Shown: one piece after another, positions 43,576 to 52,204 of the stretch | Numbering within the stretch: the stretch's first letter is position 1 | How the letters are laid out: each line of letters begins with the position of its first letter | DNA from: Streptomyces sp. NRRL S-1022 | GTDB lineage: Bacteria; Actinomycetota; Actinomycetes; Streptomycetales; Streptomycetaceae | Direction of reading: 5' to 3' | Assembly (NCBI RefSeq): GCF_000720135.1 | Contig: NZ_JOIU01000017.1 | Coordinates: forward strand, 62,001-126,000 | DNA length: 64,000 bases | Translations under genes and position numbers: made by a program | The notes under the pieces: generated by a model | What the model was told of the DNA's origin: nothing | What the model saw: the letters and a program-made list of their open reading frames with translations, nothing else | Databases searched by the model: none

Positions 43576-43907
43576 CGCGCGGATCGGTCGGAGCATCGCG
43601 GCACGTCGGCGCCGACGCCGCCACCATGACCCGCACCATCCAGCGCCTGGAGAAGGCCGGCTTCGTGCGCCGTGTGCGCTCCACCAGCGACAAGCGGTCC
43701 GTCCTCGTCGAACCCACCGCCGCCAGCCAGGCCCTGCGCCAACAGGTCGAAGACCTCTGGGCCCGCCTTGAGGACTACGTGGCCGGCGACCTCACCGACA
43801 CCGAACGCGGCGAGACCGTCGCCGTCCTGGAACGCCTCGAAACCGCCCTGGCCGCCCACCTCGGCGACGCCGAACCGCCCTCGCGCCCCGGTACGCCCGA
43901 CGCCTGA
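43576..43907 (+). pseudogene. 5'-truncated MarR-family regulator gene
   Basis: The frame encodes the second half of a winged helix-turn-helix MarR regulator: GADAATMTRTIQRLEKAGFV is the recognition helix, RRVRSTSDKRSVLVEPT the wing, then two dimerisation helices. The N-terminal helices and first part of the DNA-binding domain are absent; the upstream bases belong to the end of the GNAT gene. An internal ATG at 43626 could give a 93-residue product without a complete DNA-binding domain. Probably inactive. Confidence 0.65.
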
Positions 43908-43938
43908 GACGCCTGGCCGGACAGCCGGGTGCGATATC

Positions 43939-43954
43939 GGTAACAGCTGTTACC
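43939..43954. promoter_or_regulatory. 16-base perfect palindrome, toxin-antitoxin operator
   Basis: GGTAACAGCTGTTACC is a perfect 16-base palindrome ending 8 bases before the antitoxin start codon; half-site copies (CCGGTA) continue to the ATG. Ribbon-helix-helix antitoxins repress their own operon through such sites. The position over the leader explains the lack of a clear Shine-Dalgarno sequence. Confidence 0.72.
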
Positions 43955-43962
43955 ATGCCGGT

Positions 43963-44202
43963 ATGGCGAAGACACAGCTGGGTGCGCGCGTGGACGAGGA
44001 CATCGCGGAACTCGCGAGGAAGCGCGCCGCCGACCTCGGACTGAGCATCGGCGACTACCTCGCCCGGCTCGTGCAGGACGACGCCAGCGGACTGCGCGCC
44101 CGCGCGGTCGACGCGGCCGCCCGGTTCCTGGCCGACCACCAGGCCGTCTTCGACGAGGCCGAACAGGAGCAGCAGACGCCTCCGGGAGCGCGCGCGGCCT
44201 GA
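43963..44202 (+). CDS. Ribbon-helix-helix antitoxin-like protein
   Basis: A 79-residue protein. MAKTQLGARVDEDIAELARK has the beta strand then helix pattern of a ribbon-helix-helix DNA-binding domain, followed by AADLGLSIGDYLARLV, the second helix; the acidic, Gln/Glu-rich tail would mask the toxin. It overlaps the toxin gene by one base (TGATG). The operator palindrome lies directly upstream. It is the regulator and antidote of the pair, by inference from order and fold. Confidence 0.78.
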   Translation: MAKTQLGARVDEDIAELARKRAADLGLSIGDYLARLVQDDASGLRARAVDAAARFLADHQAVFDEAEQEQQTPPGARAA

Positions 44203-44579
44203 TGGAACTGCACATCGACGTCCCCTGGATCCTCCAGGTCGCCGAGGCCGCCGGCGCGAACGACCCGGCCCCCGACGACTACGGCGTTCCCGTCTCCGCG
44301 ATCGCCCGCCACCGGGCCGAACTGTTCGAGCAGCCCGTCTACGACGGTCCCTACGCCAAAGCAGCCGCCCTGGTGCACACGCTCGGCCGATGCCGCTGGC
44401 TGGAGCGCTCCAACCTCGCCGTCGCCGCGGCCACCGGCGTGATGTACCTGGAAGCCGCGGGGATCCCCGTCAAGCCCGCCCGCGAGGACGCCATCGCCCT
44501 CAAGGACCTGCTCCTCGACCCCACCTGCACCGCCGGCCGGATCGCCGCCTTGCTGCGGACATGGCCCACCGCCACCTGA
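44202..44579 (+). CDS. Fic/Doc-like toxin with degenerate active site
   Basis: A 125-residue small helical protein of the group I know in Streptomyces as Fic-family toxin component. EQPVYDGPYAKAAALVHTLG resembles the Doc lead-in. In the place of the HxFx(D/E)GN(K/R)R catalytic loop it reads CRWLERSNL, and the following helix AVAAATGVMYLEAAGIPV matches the Fic core. The catalytic histidine and phosphate loop are therefore not conserved, so AMP or phosphate transfer by the known chemistry seems unlikely. The ATG shares its A with the antitoxin stop. Confidence 0.72.
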   Translation: MELHIDVPWILQVAEAAGANDPAPDDYGVPVSAIARHRAELFEQPVYDGPYAKAAALVHTLGRCRWLERSNLAVAAATGVMYLEAAGIPVKPAREDAIALKDLLLDPTCTAGRIAALLRTWPTAT

Positions 44580-44822
44580 CGCCGTCGCCGTATCGGCAGC
44601 CTTCGGTTCCACCGGGCCGGCCGCACAGCTACCGACCCGGCACGGGTGCGTCAACAGGGGCCGGATGCGGGACCAGACCACCGGCGATAGCATGAAAACA
44701 GCGGCCGCGCGAGCCCAGTCAACCGGTGGCCGAATCCCCGTGGCGTCGCTTTCCTTCCTCCGTGCGCCTTCGTGTTGCTCGTTCTCTGGGCCCGCAGACT
44801 GCGGGAAGGGAGACAGAACACG

Positions 44823-46577
44823 ATGAGTGAGACGGACACCCTCGTCGCCGTCGAGAAGGCCGAAGTGGGCTACCACGAAGGGTTCTCGAACGGCCACTAC
44901 AACAACCATCAGAAGTTTTCTCCCGCCGTTCCCGGACTGGAGTGGTCGCAGAACCAGTCATGGTGTCAGACCTTCCAGTCGTGGGCCTTCCAGCAGGCCG
45001 GACTGAAGAGCCTGGCACCTGTGACCGCGTCCTGCGCGACGGCGGTCGACTGGTACAAGAGCCGCGGCAGATTCTCGTTCTACCCCGCCATCGGGGCGAT
45101 GGTGTTCTTCGGCCACACGGGAGGCGAACACGTCGGACTCGTCTACAAGTACGACGCGGACTACGCGTACACCATCGAGGGGAACACCAACGCCAACGGT
45201 TCCTCCGAGGGCGACGGGGTGTACCGGAAGAAGCGGGCCCGCCGGGACAGCAACCTCTACGGATACGGACTGCCGAAGTTCGCGGAGGGCATCGTCACGG
45301 CCGACCCGGGTCTGAAGGGCAAGCCCGGATACACGTACATGGCCGCCGCGTCGTCCCGCGAGGCCCAGCCCCTGCCCGTGGCAGAGGCCGAAGAGGCGCT
45401 GCCGTGGGTGTCCTCGCACCAGCTCGCCTGGGCGGCCACTCATCCCACGGCCGAGGAACAGACCGCGGGAAACGGCTCCGGCCCCACGGCGGACGACGTC
45501 GCTCACGTACAGGATGCGTTGGAGAAGGTCCTGGGTGTCGCCCCCGACGACCCGCACTCCCTGTTCGAAGCGGAGACACAGGAGCTCTTCGAACGGTTCC
45601 GGAGGGAGAAGCTGGGCTACGGCGAGGCGGACGGCCATGGCGTTCCCGGCACGCGGGAGCTGGTCGAACTGGGCAGGCAGTCGGAGCTGTTCAACGTCAG
45701 GGCGGGTTCGTCCCCGGCCGTCGAGCAGCCCTGGGTCAGCTTCAACCAGGTGGTCTGGGCGTCGACGCACAGTGCCGAGGAGGAGCACGCCCAGCCGGAC
45801 GGCAGGGCCGGCCCGAAGGCCGACGTGGCGCTGGTGCAGGAGGCGCTGGAGAGGGTCATGCACACGGTCGTGACCGATGAACGCGGGATCTTCGAGGCCG
45901 CCACCCAGGACCTCTACGACGAGTTCCGTCGTGCGGTGCTGCACTTCTCCGGCAGTGACGCCGCCGGGACACCCGGCGTGCAGTCGCTGACGGAACTCGG
46001 GCAGTTCGCCGGGCTGTTCCGGGTGCACGCCGGTTTCCCGGTGGACGGGGCCACGGTTGCCGCCGCCGTCGAGACCATGGGGCAGCTCGACCCGAAGCAG
46101 GTGACGTTCCACCGGCACCTGCCCGACGGCAAACTGGAGGACTGGATCGCCCAGGCGTGCACGGCGGCCGGGGTCCAGGCGAGCGGCTACTGGGTGAAGG
46201 GCTTCAGGACAGCCGTCGCGCGCGAGTCCTCCGGCAACCCCAACGCCTGCAACATGTGGGACCGCAACGCCGTGACGCCGGCCGGCTTCAGCAAGGTCAA
46301 GGATTTCGGGGACGGCTATCTGCGCGACGGGCGGATCATCCGGCTGAACGGAACCCTCACGCACTTCCAGTGCTCCCGGGGCATCGTGCAGTGCATTCCG
46401 CAGACGTTCGCCCAGCGCCACGCTCCCGGCACCTCGGTGAACATCTACGACCCCGTGGCATGCATCGCCGCCGCGATGCGGTACGTCCGCAGCCGGTACG
46501 GCGTCGCCGTCGACGGGTCCGATCTCGCCAAGAAGGTCCAGCAGTTCGACCCCAACCGGCGTCCCCACGGGTACTGA
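44823..46577 (+). CDS. Leaderless cell-wall hydrolase with CHAP and lytic transglycosylase domains
   Basis: A 584-residue protein with no signal peptide. Residues about 10-175 form a CHAP-like amidase/peptidase domain (catalytic Cys48 in SWCQTFQSW, His103 in GEHVGLVY). Two tandem modules of about 105 residues follow (194-298 and 303-405), each starting PWVS(S/F) and carrying a peptidoglycan-binding-like repeat. A C-terminal lytic transglycosylase domain has Glu468 in ARESSGNPNA and GIVQCIPQTFAQRHAPG. This layout is that of a phage endolysin or tape-measure hydrolase rather than a housekeeping wall enzyme, but no holin, capsid or tail gene is nearby. The ATG at 44823 follows GGGAG. Confidence 0.85.
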   Translation: MSETDTLVAVEKAEVGYHEGFSNGHYNNHQKFSPAVPGLEWSQNQSWCQTFQSWAFQQAGLKSLAPVTASCATAVDWYKSRGRFSFYPAIGAMVFFGHTGGEHVGLVYKYDADYAYTIEGNTNANGSSEGDGVYRKKRARRDSNLYGYGLPKFAEGIVTADPGLKGKPGYTYMAAASSREAQPLPVAEAEEALPWVSSHQLAWAATHPTAEEQTAGNGSGPTADDVAHVQDALEKVLGVAPDDPHSLFEAETQELFERFRREKLGYGEADGHGVPGTRELVELGRQSELFNVRAGSSPAVEQPWVSFNQVVWASTHSAEEEHAQPDGRAGPKADVALVQEALERVMHTVVTDERGIFEAATQDLYDEFRRAVLHFSGSDAAGTPGVQSLTELGQFAGLFRVHAGFPVDGATVAAAVETMGQLDPKQVTFHRHLPDGKLEDWIAQACTAAGVQASGYWVKGFRTAVARESSGNPNACNMWDRNAVTPAGFSKVKDFGDGYLRDGRIIRLNGTLTHFQCSRGIVQCIPQTFAQRHAPGTSVNIYDPVACIAAAMRYVRSRYGVAVDGSDLAKKVQQFDPNRRPHGY

Positions 46578-46629
46578 ACAGGCGCCACCGCGGGGGCCAG
46601 GGGCGACCCCGGACCCCGCCCTACGGCGC

Positions 46630-47319
46630 CTACCAGGGAAGCCGCCCCGCCTGGTCGAAGTAGCCGCCGGTCGGGCCGTCCGGCCCCAGCCGAGCCATCC
46701 GGACGATGATCTCGGCGCCTTGCTCGACGCTCTGCATGCCCTGGTGCCGGTTCAGGTCCGTCGCGGTGTATCCGGGCTCCACGGCGTTGATCCGCATGCG
46801 CGGGAACGCCTTGGCGAACTGCACGGTGAGCATGTTGACCGCGGTCTTGGAGGTGGGGTAGGCCACCCCCGGATACCCGTCGCCGGCCCGGGCCAGCGAG
46901 GCCAGGCCGCTGCTGACGTTGACCACGACCGGCGCGGCGGATTTCTCCAGCAGCGGCAGGAAGGCGTGGGTCACCCGGACCAGGCCGAAAACGTTCGTTT
47001 CGAACACCTCCCGCAACACGTCGGCGGTCAGTTCCGCGGCACCGATGATGTCACCCCCCGGTGACCGCACCTCGATCCCGGCGTTGTTGACCAGGACGTC
47101 CAGGCCGCCGCCGGCCTCGACGGTGGTGACCGCCGCGGCGACCGACGCATCGTCGGTGACGTCGAGTTGCACGAACCGGGCTCCCAGCTCGGCCGCGGCG
47201 GCCGTGCCCCGTTCGATGCTGCGTGCTCCCAGCCAGACGGTGTGGCCCGCGGCGATCAGACGGCGGGCGGTCTCGTGACCGAGGCCCTTGTTGGCCCCGG
47301 TGATCAGTGTGGTGGTCAT
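46630..47319 (-). CDS. SDR-family NAD(P)-dependent oxidoreductase
   Basis: A 229-residue short-chain dehydrogenase of normal length. TGANKGLG binds the cofactor, NNAG and YPTSK carry the catalytic residues, with Ser in NVSSG. The final EPGYTATDLNRHQG is typical of a group related to fungal versicolorin-like reductases. The ATG at 47319 follows GGAAGGAAG. It is separate from the GlxA operon downstream by about 40 bases, which lies on the same strand upstream, so read-through is possible. Substrate unknown. Confidence 0.9.
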   Translation of the reverse strand: MTTTLITGANKGLGHETARRLIAAGHTVWLGARSIERGTAAAAELGARFVQLDVTDDASVAAAVTTVEAGGGLDVLVNNAGIEVRSPGGDIIGAAELTADVLREVFETNVFGLVRVTHAFLPLLEKSAAPVVVNVSSGLASLARAGDGYPGVAYPTSKTAVNMLTVQFAKAFPRMRINAVEPGYTATDLNRHQGMQSVEQGAEIIVRMARLGPDGPTGGYFDQAGRLPW

Positions 47320-47361
47320 GGGACACAGCTTCCTTCCGGGCTGATGCGATCGACCAGTGGT

Positions 47362-47646
47362 TTACGGCGCGGGGCAGTCACCGGGGCAATGGTTCCGCGT
47401 GGCCCGAGCACCGCAGCATTCGGCGTGTTCCGCGCGTGCGGCGGAAAGGTCGTCGCGGTCGTCGGCGGAGAGCACCACGACGGCGTGCACCAGCTTGTCG
47501 CCGTCGGCGTCTGCGAACGTCCCGCCGGACTCGGCCCGGGGCGGGGCACCGCCGCACGCCTCTGGCTCACGGTCGCCCACCGCGTCGACGGCGAACCCGC
47601 CGGCCAGCCCGTGGGGCTCACCACCGGCACCGCCACGGGGCGTCAC
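47362..47646 (-). CDS. Small Cys-rich protein coupled to the GlxA regulator
   Basis: A 94-residue protein with GC-biased third codon positions and a GTG start that overlaps the GlxA-type regulator stop (GTGA); GAGGAG is 5 bases upstream, so it is translated by coupling. The chain has ACGG, then AECCGAR and a closing HCPGDCPAP, six cysteines in all, which suggests a small metal or redox site. The middle HAVVVLSADDRDDL looks like a strand and helix. I know no family for it. Its tie to the regulator suggests a shared signal. Confidence 0.55.
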   Translation of the reverse strand: MTPRGGAGGEPHGLAGGFAVDAVGDREPEACGGAPPRAESGGTFADADGDKLVHAVVVLSADDRDDLSAARAEHAECCGARATRNHCPGDCPAP

Positions 47647-48617
47647 CCTGTCTCCTCACGGCGGGCGGTGGCGAACCGGCGCTGGTAGGCGGCGGGACTG
47701 ATGGACAGCTCCCGGGCGAAGACGCGGCGCAGGCTCTCGTAACTCGGGAAACCGGACAGGGACGCGGCCTGCGTCGCGGTGTGCCCCTGGTCGAGCAGCG
47801 ACTTCGCGATGTCGAAGCGGATCGACTCGACGTACCGGGCCGGTGTGGTGCCCAGCTCCTCCCGGAACAGCCTGGTGAGGTGACGCGTACTGACGTTGAG
47901 GTGACCGGCGAGTTCGGCGAGGGAGTAGGTGCCGGCCGGGTCTGCCGTGACCAGGTCGACCACCCTGCGCAGGGCGGGCGAGCGGGGCGGTGGACCCTGC
48001 AAGGGTGCGGAGAACTGGGACTGGCCGCCCGCACGGTGCAGGTAGACCACCAGAGAGCGGGCCACCTCACGGCTGACGTCGGGACCGTGGTCCTCCTCGA
48101 CGAGGGCGAGCGCGAGGTCGATCCCCGCGGTGACGCCGGCCGACGTGTACGTCGTGCCGTCGCGCACGTAGAGGGCGTCGGGCTCGACGCGGGCCTTCGG
48201 GTACCGCGTGGCGAGTTCGCCCGCGATCTTCCAGTGGGTGGTCGCCCGTTTCCCGTCCAGGAGGCCCGTCGCGGCCAGCACGAAGGCACCGGAGCACACG
48301 GAGGCGACCCGGCCGGCCCGGGCCGCCAGATCTCGCGCCGCGTCGGCCAGGCCGCGCGGGACGGGGGTCCGGGGATGGACGTCTCCGCCCGGCACCAGGA
48401 ACGTGTCGGGGTCCGGCGCCGTGGCGGCGCTGCCGTCGACGGCTACGCGCATGCCGATCGAGGAGACGACGTCGGCGCCCGTCGTCGACACCAGGGCGAT
48501 CCGGTAGTCGGCGCCGAGCAGATTGGCCTCACCGAGCACCTCGGCGGGGCCGGCGACGTCCAGCAGTTTGACCCCGTCGTAGACGAGGATCGCCACCCGA
48601 TGCGTGCCGGTGCTCAC
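47643..48617 (-). CDS. GlxA-family transcriptional regulator (DJ-1/PfpI plus AraC domains)
   Basis: A 324-residue regulator with an N-terminal DJ-1/PfpI-like sensor domain (VAILVYDGVKLLDVAGPAEV, and SVCSGAFVLAATGLLDG with the nucleophile-elbow Cys) and a C-terminal AraC helix-turn-helix domain (LAELAGHLNVSTRHLTRLF, FPSYESLRRVFARELSISPA). It is divergent from the HD-domain gene with a 135-base region between them, so that gene and the following oxidoreductase are the likely targets. The stop overlaps the small Cys-rich gene. Confidence 0.92.
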   Translation of the reverse strand: MSTGTHRVAILVYDGVKLLDVAGPAEVLGEANLLGADYRIALVSTTGADVVSSIGMRVAVDGSAATAPDPDTFLVPGGDVHPRTPVPRGLADAARDLAARAGRVASVCSGAFVLAATGLLDGKRATTHWKIAGELATRYPKARVEPDALYVRDGTTYTSAGVTAGIDLALALVEEDHGPDVSREVARSLVVYLHRAGGQSQFSAPLQGPPPRSPALRRVVDLVTADPAGTYSLAELAGHLNVSTRHLTRLFREELGTTPARYVESIRFDIAKSLLDQGHTATQAASLSGFPSYESLRRVFARELSISPAAYQRRFATARREETG

Positions 48618-48752
48618 GGGCCCATCCTGAGGTGACCGGATTCGAGTGGTTCATGGCCGGACCGAGGCGGCGCGGGGTGTCGCGTGGTCGGCACTGTGGG
48701 AAACGGACGCACCGTCCACTCGTAGCACATCGCATCGGAAAGCACGGACCTC

Positions 48753-49391
48753 ATGACCGACATCATCGCAGGAGTGGAAATACCCGGTACCTCGGCCGTC
48801 GCGGCGGCCACGGATTTTCTCCGGGAAAGGACCAGCCCACTGATCTTCCACCACTCCCGGCGCGTATTCCTCTTCGGTTCCCTCCATGCGCGCGAGCTGA
48901 ACCTCCGGCCCGATCCGGAGCTTCTCTACATTTCGGCGATGTTCCATGACACGGGCCTTTCGATCCCTTTCTCCGACACGCAGCAGCGTTTCGAGCTGGA
49001 CGGCGCCGACCACGCGCGGACGTTCCTGCGCGACCGCGGTTTCCCCGAGAGCGCCGCCGAGACCGTCTGGAGGGCGATCGCCCTGCACACGACACCCGGC
49101 ATTCCCGGCCGGATGGAACCCGAGGTCGCCGCCACGAACTACGGCGTACTGACCGACGCGGTCGGCTGGGGACTGGACAGGCTGGCGGACGACCGGCTGG
49201 ACGAGATCGTCGCGGCTCATCCCCGCGGTGATTTCAAGAAAGAATTCCTGCAGGCATTCGTCGACGGGCTCAAAGACCGCCCGGACACCACCTACGGGAC
49301 CGTCAACGCCGACGTCCTGGAACATTTCGTTCCCGGTTTCCGCCGTACGTCCATGGTGGAGCGCGTCATCAACGCTCCCTGGCCCCGCTGA
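48753..49391 (+). CDS. HD-domain phosphohydrolase-like protein
   Basis: A 212-residue protein with an HD domain: IFHHSRRVFLFG supplies the first His, MFHDTGL the HD pair, DHAR and HTTP the further metal histidines. It resembles the cyanamide-hydratase/isocyanide-related HD group more than nucleotide phosphohydrolases, but that is a weak impression. The divergent GlxA-type regulator suggests inducible control. The following oxidoreductase starts 12 bases after its stop, so the two form an operon. Confidence 0.83.
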   Translation: MTDIIAGVEIPGTSAVAAATDFLRERTSPLIFHHSRRVFLFGSLHARELNLRPDPELLYISAMFHDTGLSIPFSDTQQRFELDGADHARTFLRDRGFPESAAETVWRAIALHTTPGIPGRMEPEVAATNYGVLTDAVGWGLDRLADDRLDEIVAAHPRGDFKKEFLQAFVDGLKDRPDTTYGTVNADVLEHFVPGFRRTSMVERVINAPWPR

Positions 49392-49402
49392 AGGGAATGC
49401 TC

Positions 49403-50323
49403 ATGCGAGCCGTCACAGTCCGCGATCGCGAGGCCGGAATCACGGGGCTGACCCTGGAGGACCATTCCCACCCCCACGCCGCCGAGAACGACGTCATCGT
49501 CCGGGTGCACGCCGCGGGCTTCACCCGGGGAGAGCTCGACTGGCCCGCCACCTGGACCGACCGCGCCGGCCGCGATCGCACCCCGAGCGTGCCCGGCCAC
49601 GAGGTCTCGGGGGTGGTGGCGGAACTCGGATACGGGACGACCGGCCTCACCGTCGGCCAGCGGGTCTTCGGGCTGACCGACTGGACCCGCAACGGCTCGC
49701 TCGCCGAGTACGTCGCCGTGGAGGCCCGTAACCTCGCCCCGCTCCCCGCCGGCATCGACCACGCGGCGGCCGCCGCACTGCCGATCTCCGGACTGACCGC
49801 GTGGCAGGGCCTGTTCGACCACGCCCGTCTCGCCACCGGCCAGACCGTCCTGATCCACGGGGCCGCCGGCGGTGTCGGCTCGATCGCCGTACAGCTCGCT
49901 CGCGAAGCGGGCGCCCGTGTGGTCGGCACGGGCCGCTCCGGCGACCGGGACACCGTGCTCGGTCTGGGCGGACACGCGTTCCTCGACCTGGAGACCGACC
50001 GGTTGGAGGACGCCGGCCAGGTCGACGTCGTGTTCGACGTGATCGGTGGCGACATCCTCGACCGCTCGGCCTCCCTGGTACGGGCCGGCGGCACGCTGGT
50101 CACCATCGTCATGCCGCCCGAGGTCCGGCCCAGGGACGGGCGGGCGGTCTTCTTCGTCGTCGAACCAGATCGTGCCCGGCTCGCCGACCTCGCCGCGCGG
50201 CTGAAGGACGGCCGGCTCAAGCCGGTCGTAGGCGCTGTGCTGCCGCTCGCCGAGGCCCCCGCCGCGTTCGCCGCCGGCCGGCGCGCCCGGGGCAGGACGA
50301 TCATCCGCGTCACGCAGGACTGA
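49403..50323 (+). CDS. NADP-dependent quinone-oxidoreductase-like protein (zinc-independent MDR)
   Basis: A 306-residue medium-chain reductase. VPGHEVSGVVAELGYG, a quinone-reductase landmark, and the NADP motif HGAAGGVGSIAVQLAREAGA are clear; zinc-binding cysteines are absent. The ATG at 49403 is supported by GAAGGG seven bases before, while ATG 49397 overlaps that site. Such enzymes reduce quinones or enoyl groups. It follows the HD gene in the same operon, opposite the GlxA-type regulator. Confidence 0.88.
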   Translation: MRAVTVRDREAGITGLTLEDHSHPHAAENDVIVRVHAAGFTRGELDWPATWTDRAGRDRTPSVPGHEVSGVVAELGYGTTGLTVGQRVFGLTDWTRNGSLAEYVAVEARNLAPLPAGIDHAAAAALPISGLTAWQGLFDHARLATGQTVLIHGAAGGVGSIAVQLAREAGARVVGTGRSGDRDTVLGLGGHAFLDLETDRLEDAGQVDVVFDVIGGDILDRSASLVRAGGTLVTIVMPPEVRPRDGRAVFFVVEPDRARLADLAARLKDGRLKPVVGAVLPLAEAPAAFAAGRRARGRTIIRVTQD

Positions 50324-50529
50324 ACACACCGGCCTTCGCGGACGGGCAGGGCGAAACCGGCGCGAGGGGCGGGACACGGCCAATAGTGAGGCGCCGCGGA
50401 GGGGGTGGTCCGCGATGATGGAACGGTGTGGTCGCGCAACTGCGGGCAGCGCCGCGCGCGGTGCCTGATCACTGCTCGCGAGGGCCGGAAAGGGGTCGTC
50501 GATGCGGTGTCCTCGTACGGAGCCGGTGC

Positions 50530-51804
50530 ATGTCGTCCGCGCTTCCACCGCACCCTGCCGGCGGAGCGACGGTGCCCGCCATGGCTGACAGGGGCACGGC
50601 CGCGCCGGCGCTGATACGGATGGTGCAGGCCAGCCACACCGTCACGCTGGAGCAGCTGCCCGGCCTGATCGCGGAGCACGCCGCCGCGGCCGGGATGCAC
50701 GACGCGGCCGTCTACGTCGTCGACATCCGTGAGACGGTGCTGCGCCGGCTCACCGGCCGGGGACGCGACGCTGCGGGCGGCGGCGAGGAGTTCACCGTCC
50801 AGGGCAGCCTGCCGGGTCAGGCGTACCAGCGTGTCGAACTGCTCGCCGAGTCGGGGTGGGACGGTGCGCCGGGCGGGCGGCGGCGGTGGTGGGTCGCCAT
50901 CACCGACGGTGTGGAGCGGCTGGGTGTGCTCCGGGCCGACACCGACACCGATGACGAGCCCACCCGTGACGCCTTGCGCGATCTGGCGTCGACGACGGCT
51001 CTGCTGCTGCTCAGCAAGCGTTCCTTCAGCGACTCCTACGCACGGCTGGTGCGCACCGAGGCGATGAACGTCGCCGCCGAGATGCAGTGGAACCTCACCC
51101 CGCCCAGCGCCTATGCGGGACACGACGTCACGGTGGGTGCGGTGATGGAACCGGCGTACCAGGTCGGCGGCGACGCCTTCGACTACGCCGTGGCCGGCAC
51201 CACCCTGCACCTGAGCGTCTTCGATGCCATGGGCCACGACACGACCGCCGGTATCACCGCGAACGTCGCCGTGGCCGCCTGCCGCAACGCCCGCCGCCAG
51301 GGCGCGTCGCTGATCGAGACCAGTGAGCAGGTGGAACGGGTGCTGCTGGAGCAGTTCAGCACCAGCCGCTACGTCACCGGCATCCTCGCGGACCTCGACA
51401 TGGCGAGCGGTCGGCTGACCTGGATCAACCGCGGCCACCACCTGCCGGTCCTCATCCGGGAGAACCGCTGGACGACGGAGCTGGCCTGCCCGCCGGCCGG
51501 CCCCATGGGTGCGGATCTGCGCCTGCCGGTGACCCAGTGCACCGAACAGCTGCAGCCCGGTGACCGCCTGCTGCTGTACACCGACGGGGTCGTGGAGGCC
51601 CGCGACGTCCGGGGGGCCGAGTTCGGGCGGGACCGGTTCGTCGACTTCATCCGCCGCCAGCACGCCGGCCGGCACACCTTGCACGAAACCCTGCGGCGGC
51701 TCATGGCGGCCGTCCTGGACCACAACGACGGGCGACTCGCCGACGACGCCACCGTCCTGCTCGCCGAGTGGCGCGGGAGCGACCACCGCGGGCTGACACC
51801 ATGA
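50530..51804 (+). CDS. SpoIIE-type PP2C serine phosphatase
   Basis: A 424-residue phosphatase. About residues 20-200 form a GAF-like sensor with strands AAVYVVDIRET and RLGVLRADTDTDD. The PP2C/SpoIIE domain follows, with GGDAFDYAVAG, VFDAMGHDTTAGITAN and LLYTDGVVEARD carrying the metal-binding aspartates. It should dephosphorylate an anti-sigma antagonist; the STAS protein 28 bases downstream is the natural substrate. The ATG at 50530 has GGAG six bases before. ATG 50581 would also keep all domains. The 200 bases upstream hold no gene. Confidence 0.88.
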   Translation: MSSALPPHPAGGATVPAMADRGTAAPALIRMVQASHTVTLEQLPGLIAEHAAAAGMHDAAVYVVDIRETVLRRLTGRGRDAAGGGEEFTVQGSLPGQAYQRVELLAESGWDGAPGGRRRWWVAITDGVERLGVLRADTDTDDEPTRDALRDLASTTALLLLSKRSFSDSYARLVRTEAMNVAAEMQWNLTPPSAYAGHDVTVGAVMEPAYQVGGDAFDYAVAGTTLHLSVFDAMGHDTTAGITANVAVAACRNARRQGASLIETSEQVERVLLEQFSTSRYVTGILADLDMASGRLTWINRGHHLPVLIRENRWTTELACPPAGPMGADLRLPVTQCTEQLQPGDRLLLYTDGVVEARDVRGAEFGRDRFVDFIRRQHAGRHTLHETLRRLMAAVLDHNDGRLADDATVLLAEWRGSDHRGLTP

Positions 51805-51832
51805 GACGCGCTCGCCCAGGCAGGAGAATCGC

Positions 51833-52204
51833 GTGAGTAGCGAACCACCCACCTCGCACCCGCGACGGGGCCCCACTGTGGACGTACAGCTGCGCGCGCT
51901 GGCCCCCGACCGCCGTCTCGTGACCGTCAGCGGCCAGCTGGATCTGCACACCGCCCAAGGGCTCGCCGACGCTCTGGAGCCGCTGCTGGGCGGCCGTGAC
52001 CAAGCGGTGCTGGTGGACCTGTCCGGCGTCACGTTCCTCGACTCGACCGGCCTCACCTGTCTGATCACCGCCTACCGGACCGCCCGGACGACCGGCGCCC
52101 GCCTCGCGCTGATCGCCCCGAGCGCGCCGGTGCGGACGATGCTGGAACTCACCGGCGTGGACCAGGTCCTCGACGTCTACCCCGCCGTGGACGCCGCACC
52201 CTGA
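51833..52204 (+). CDS. STAS-domain anti-sigma factor antagonist
   Basis: A 123-residue protein with the SpoIIAA/RsbV fold. The regulated serine is in FLDSTGLTCL; VSGQLDLHTAQGL and VDLSGVTFLD are the surrounding strands. When dephosphorylated it releases a sigma factor from its RsbW-type anti-sigma kinase. The GTG at 51833 follows AGGAGA. The SpoIIE phosphatase directly upstream is its probable activator; candidate kinases include the anti-sigma-type ATPase at 57722. Confidence 0.9.
   Translation: MSSEPPTSHPRRGPTVDVQLRALAPDRRLVTVSGQLDLHTAQGLADALEPLLGGRDQAVLVDLSGVTFLDSTGLTCLITAYRTARTTGARLALIAPSAPVRTMLELTGVDQVLDVYPAVDAAP

Noticed and set aside
44580..44822. tRNA-like or attachment site before the CHAP hydrolase
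   Set aside because: No cloverleaf or repeat could be built by eye in this 243-base gap.
50428..50529. Longer start of the SpoIIE phosphatase at 50428
   Set aside because: The added residues are Arg/Pro-rich and the start lacks a ribosome binding site, whereas 50530 has GGAG.
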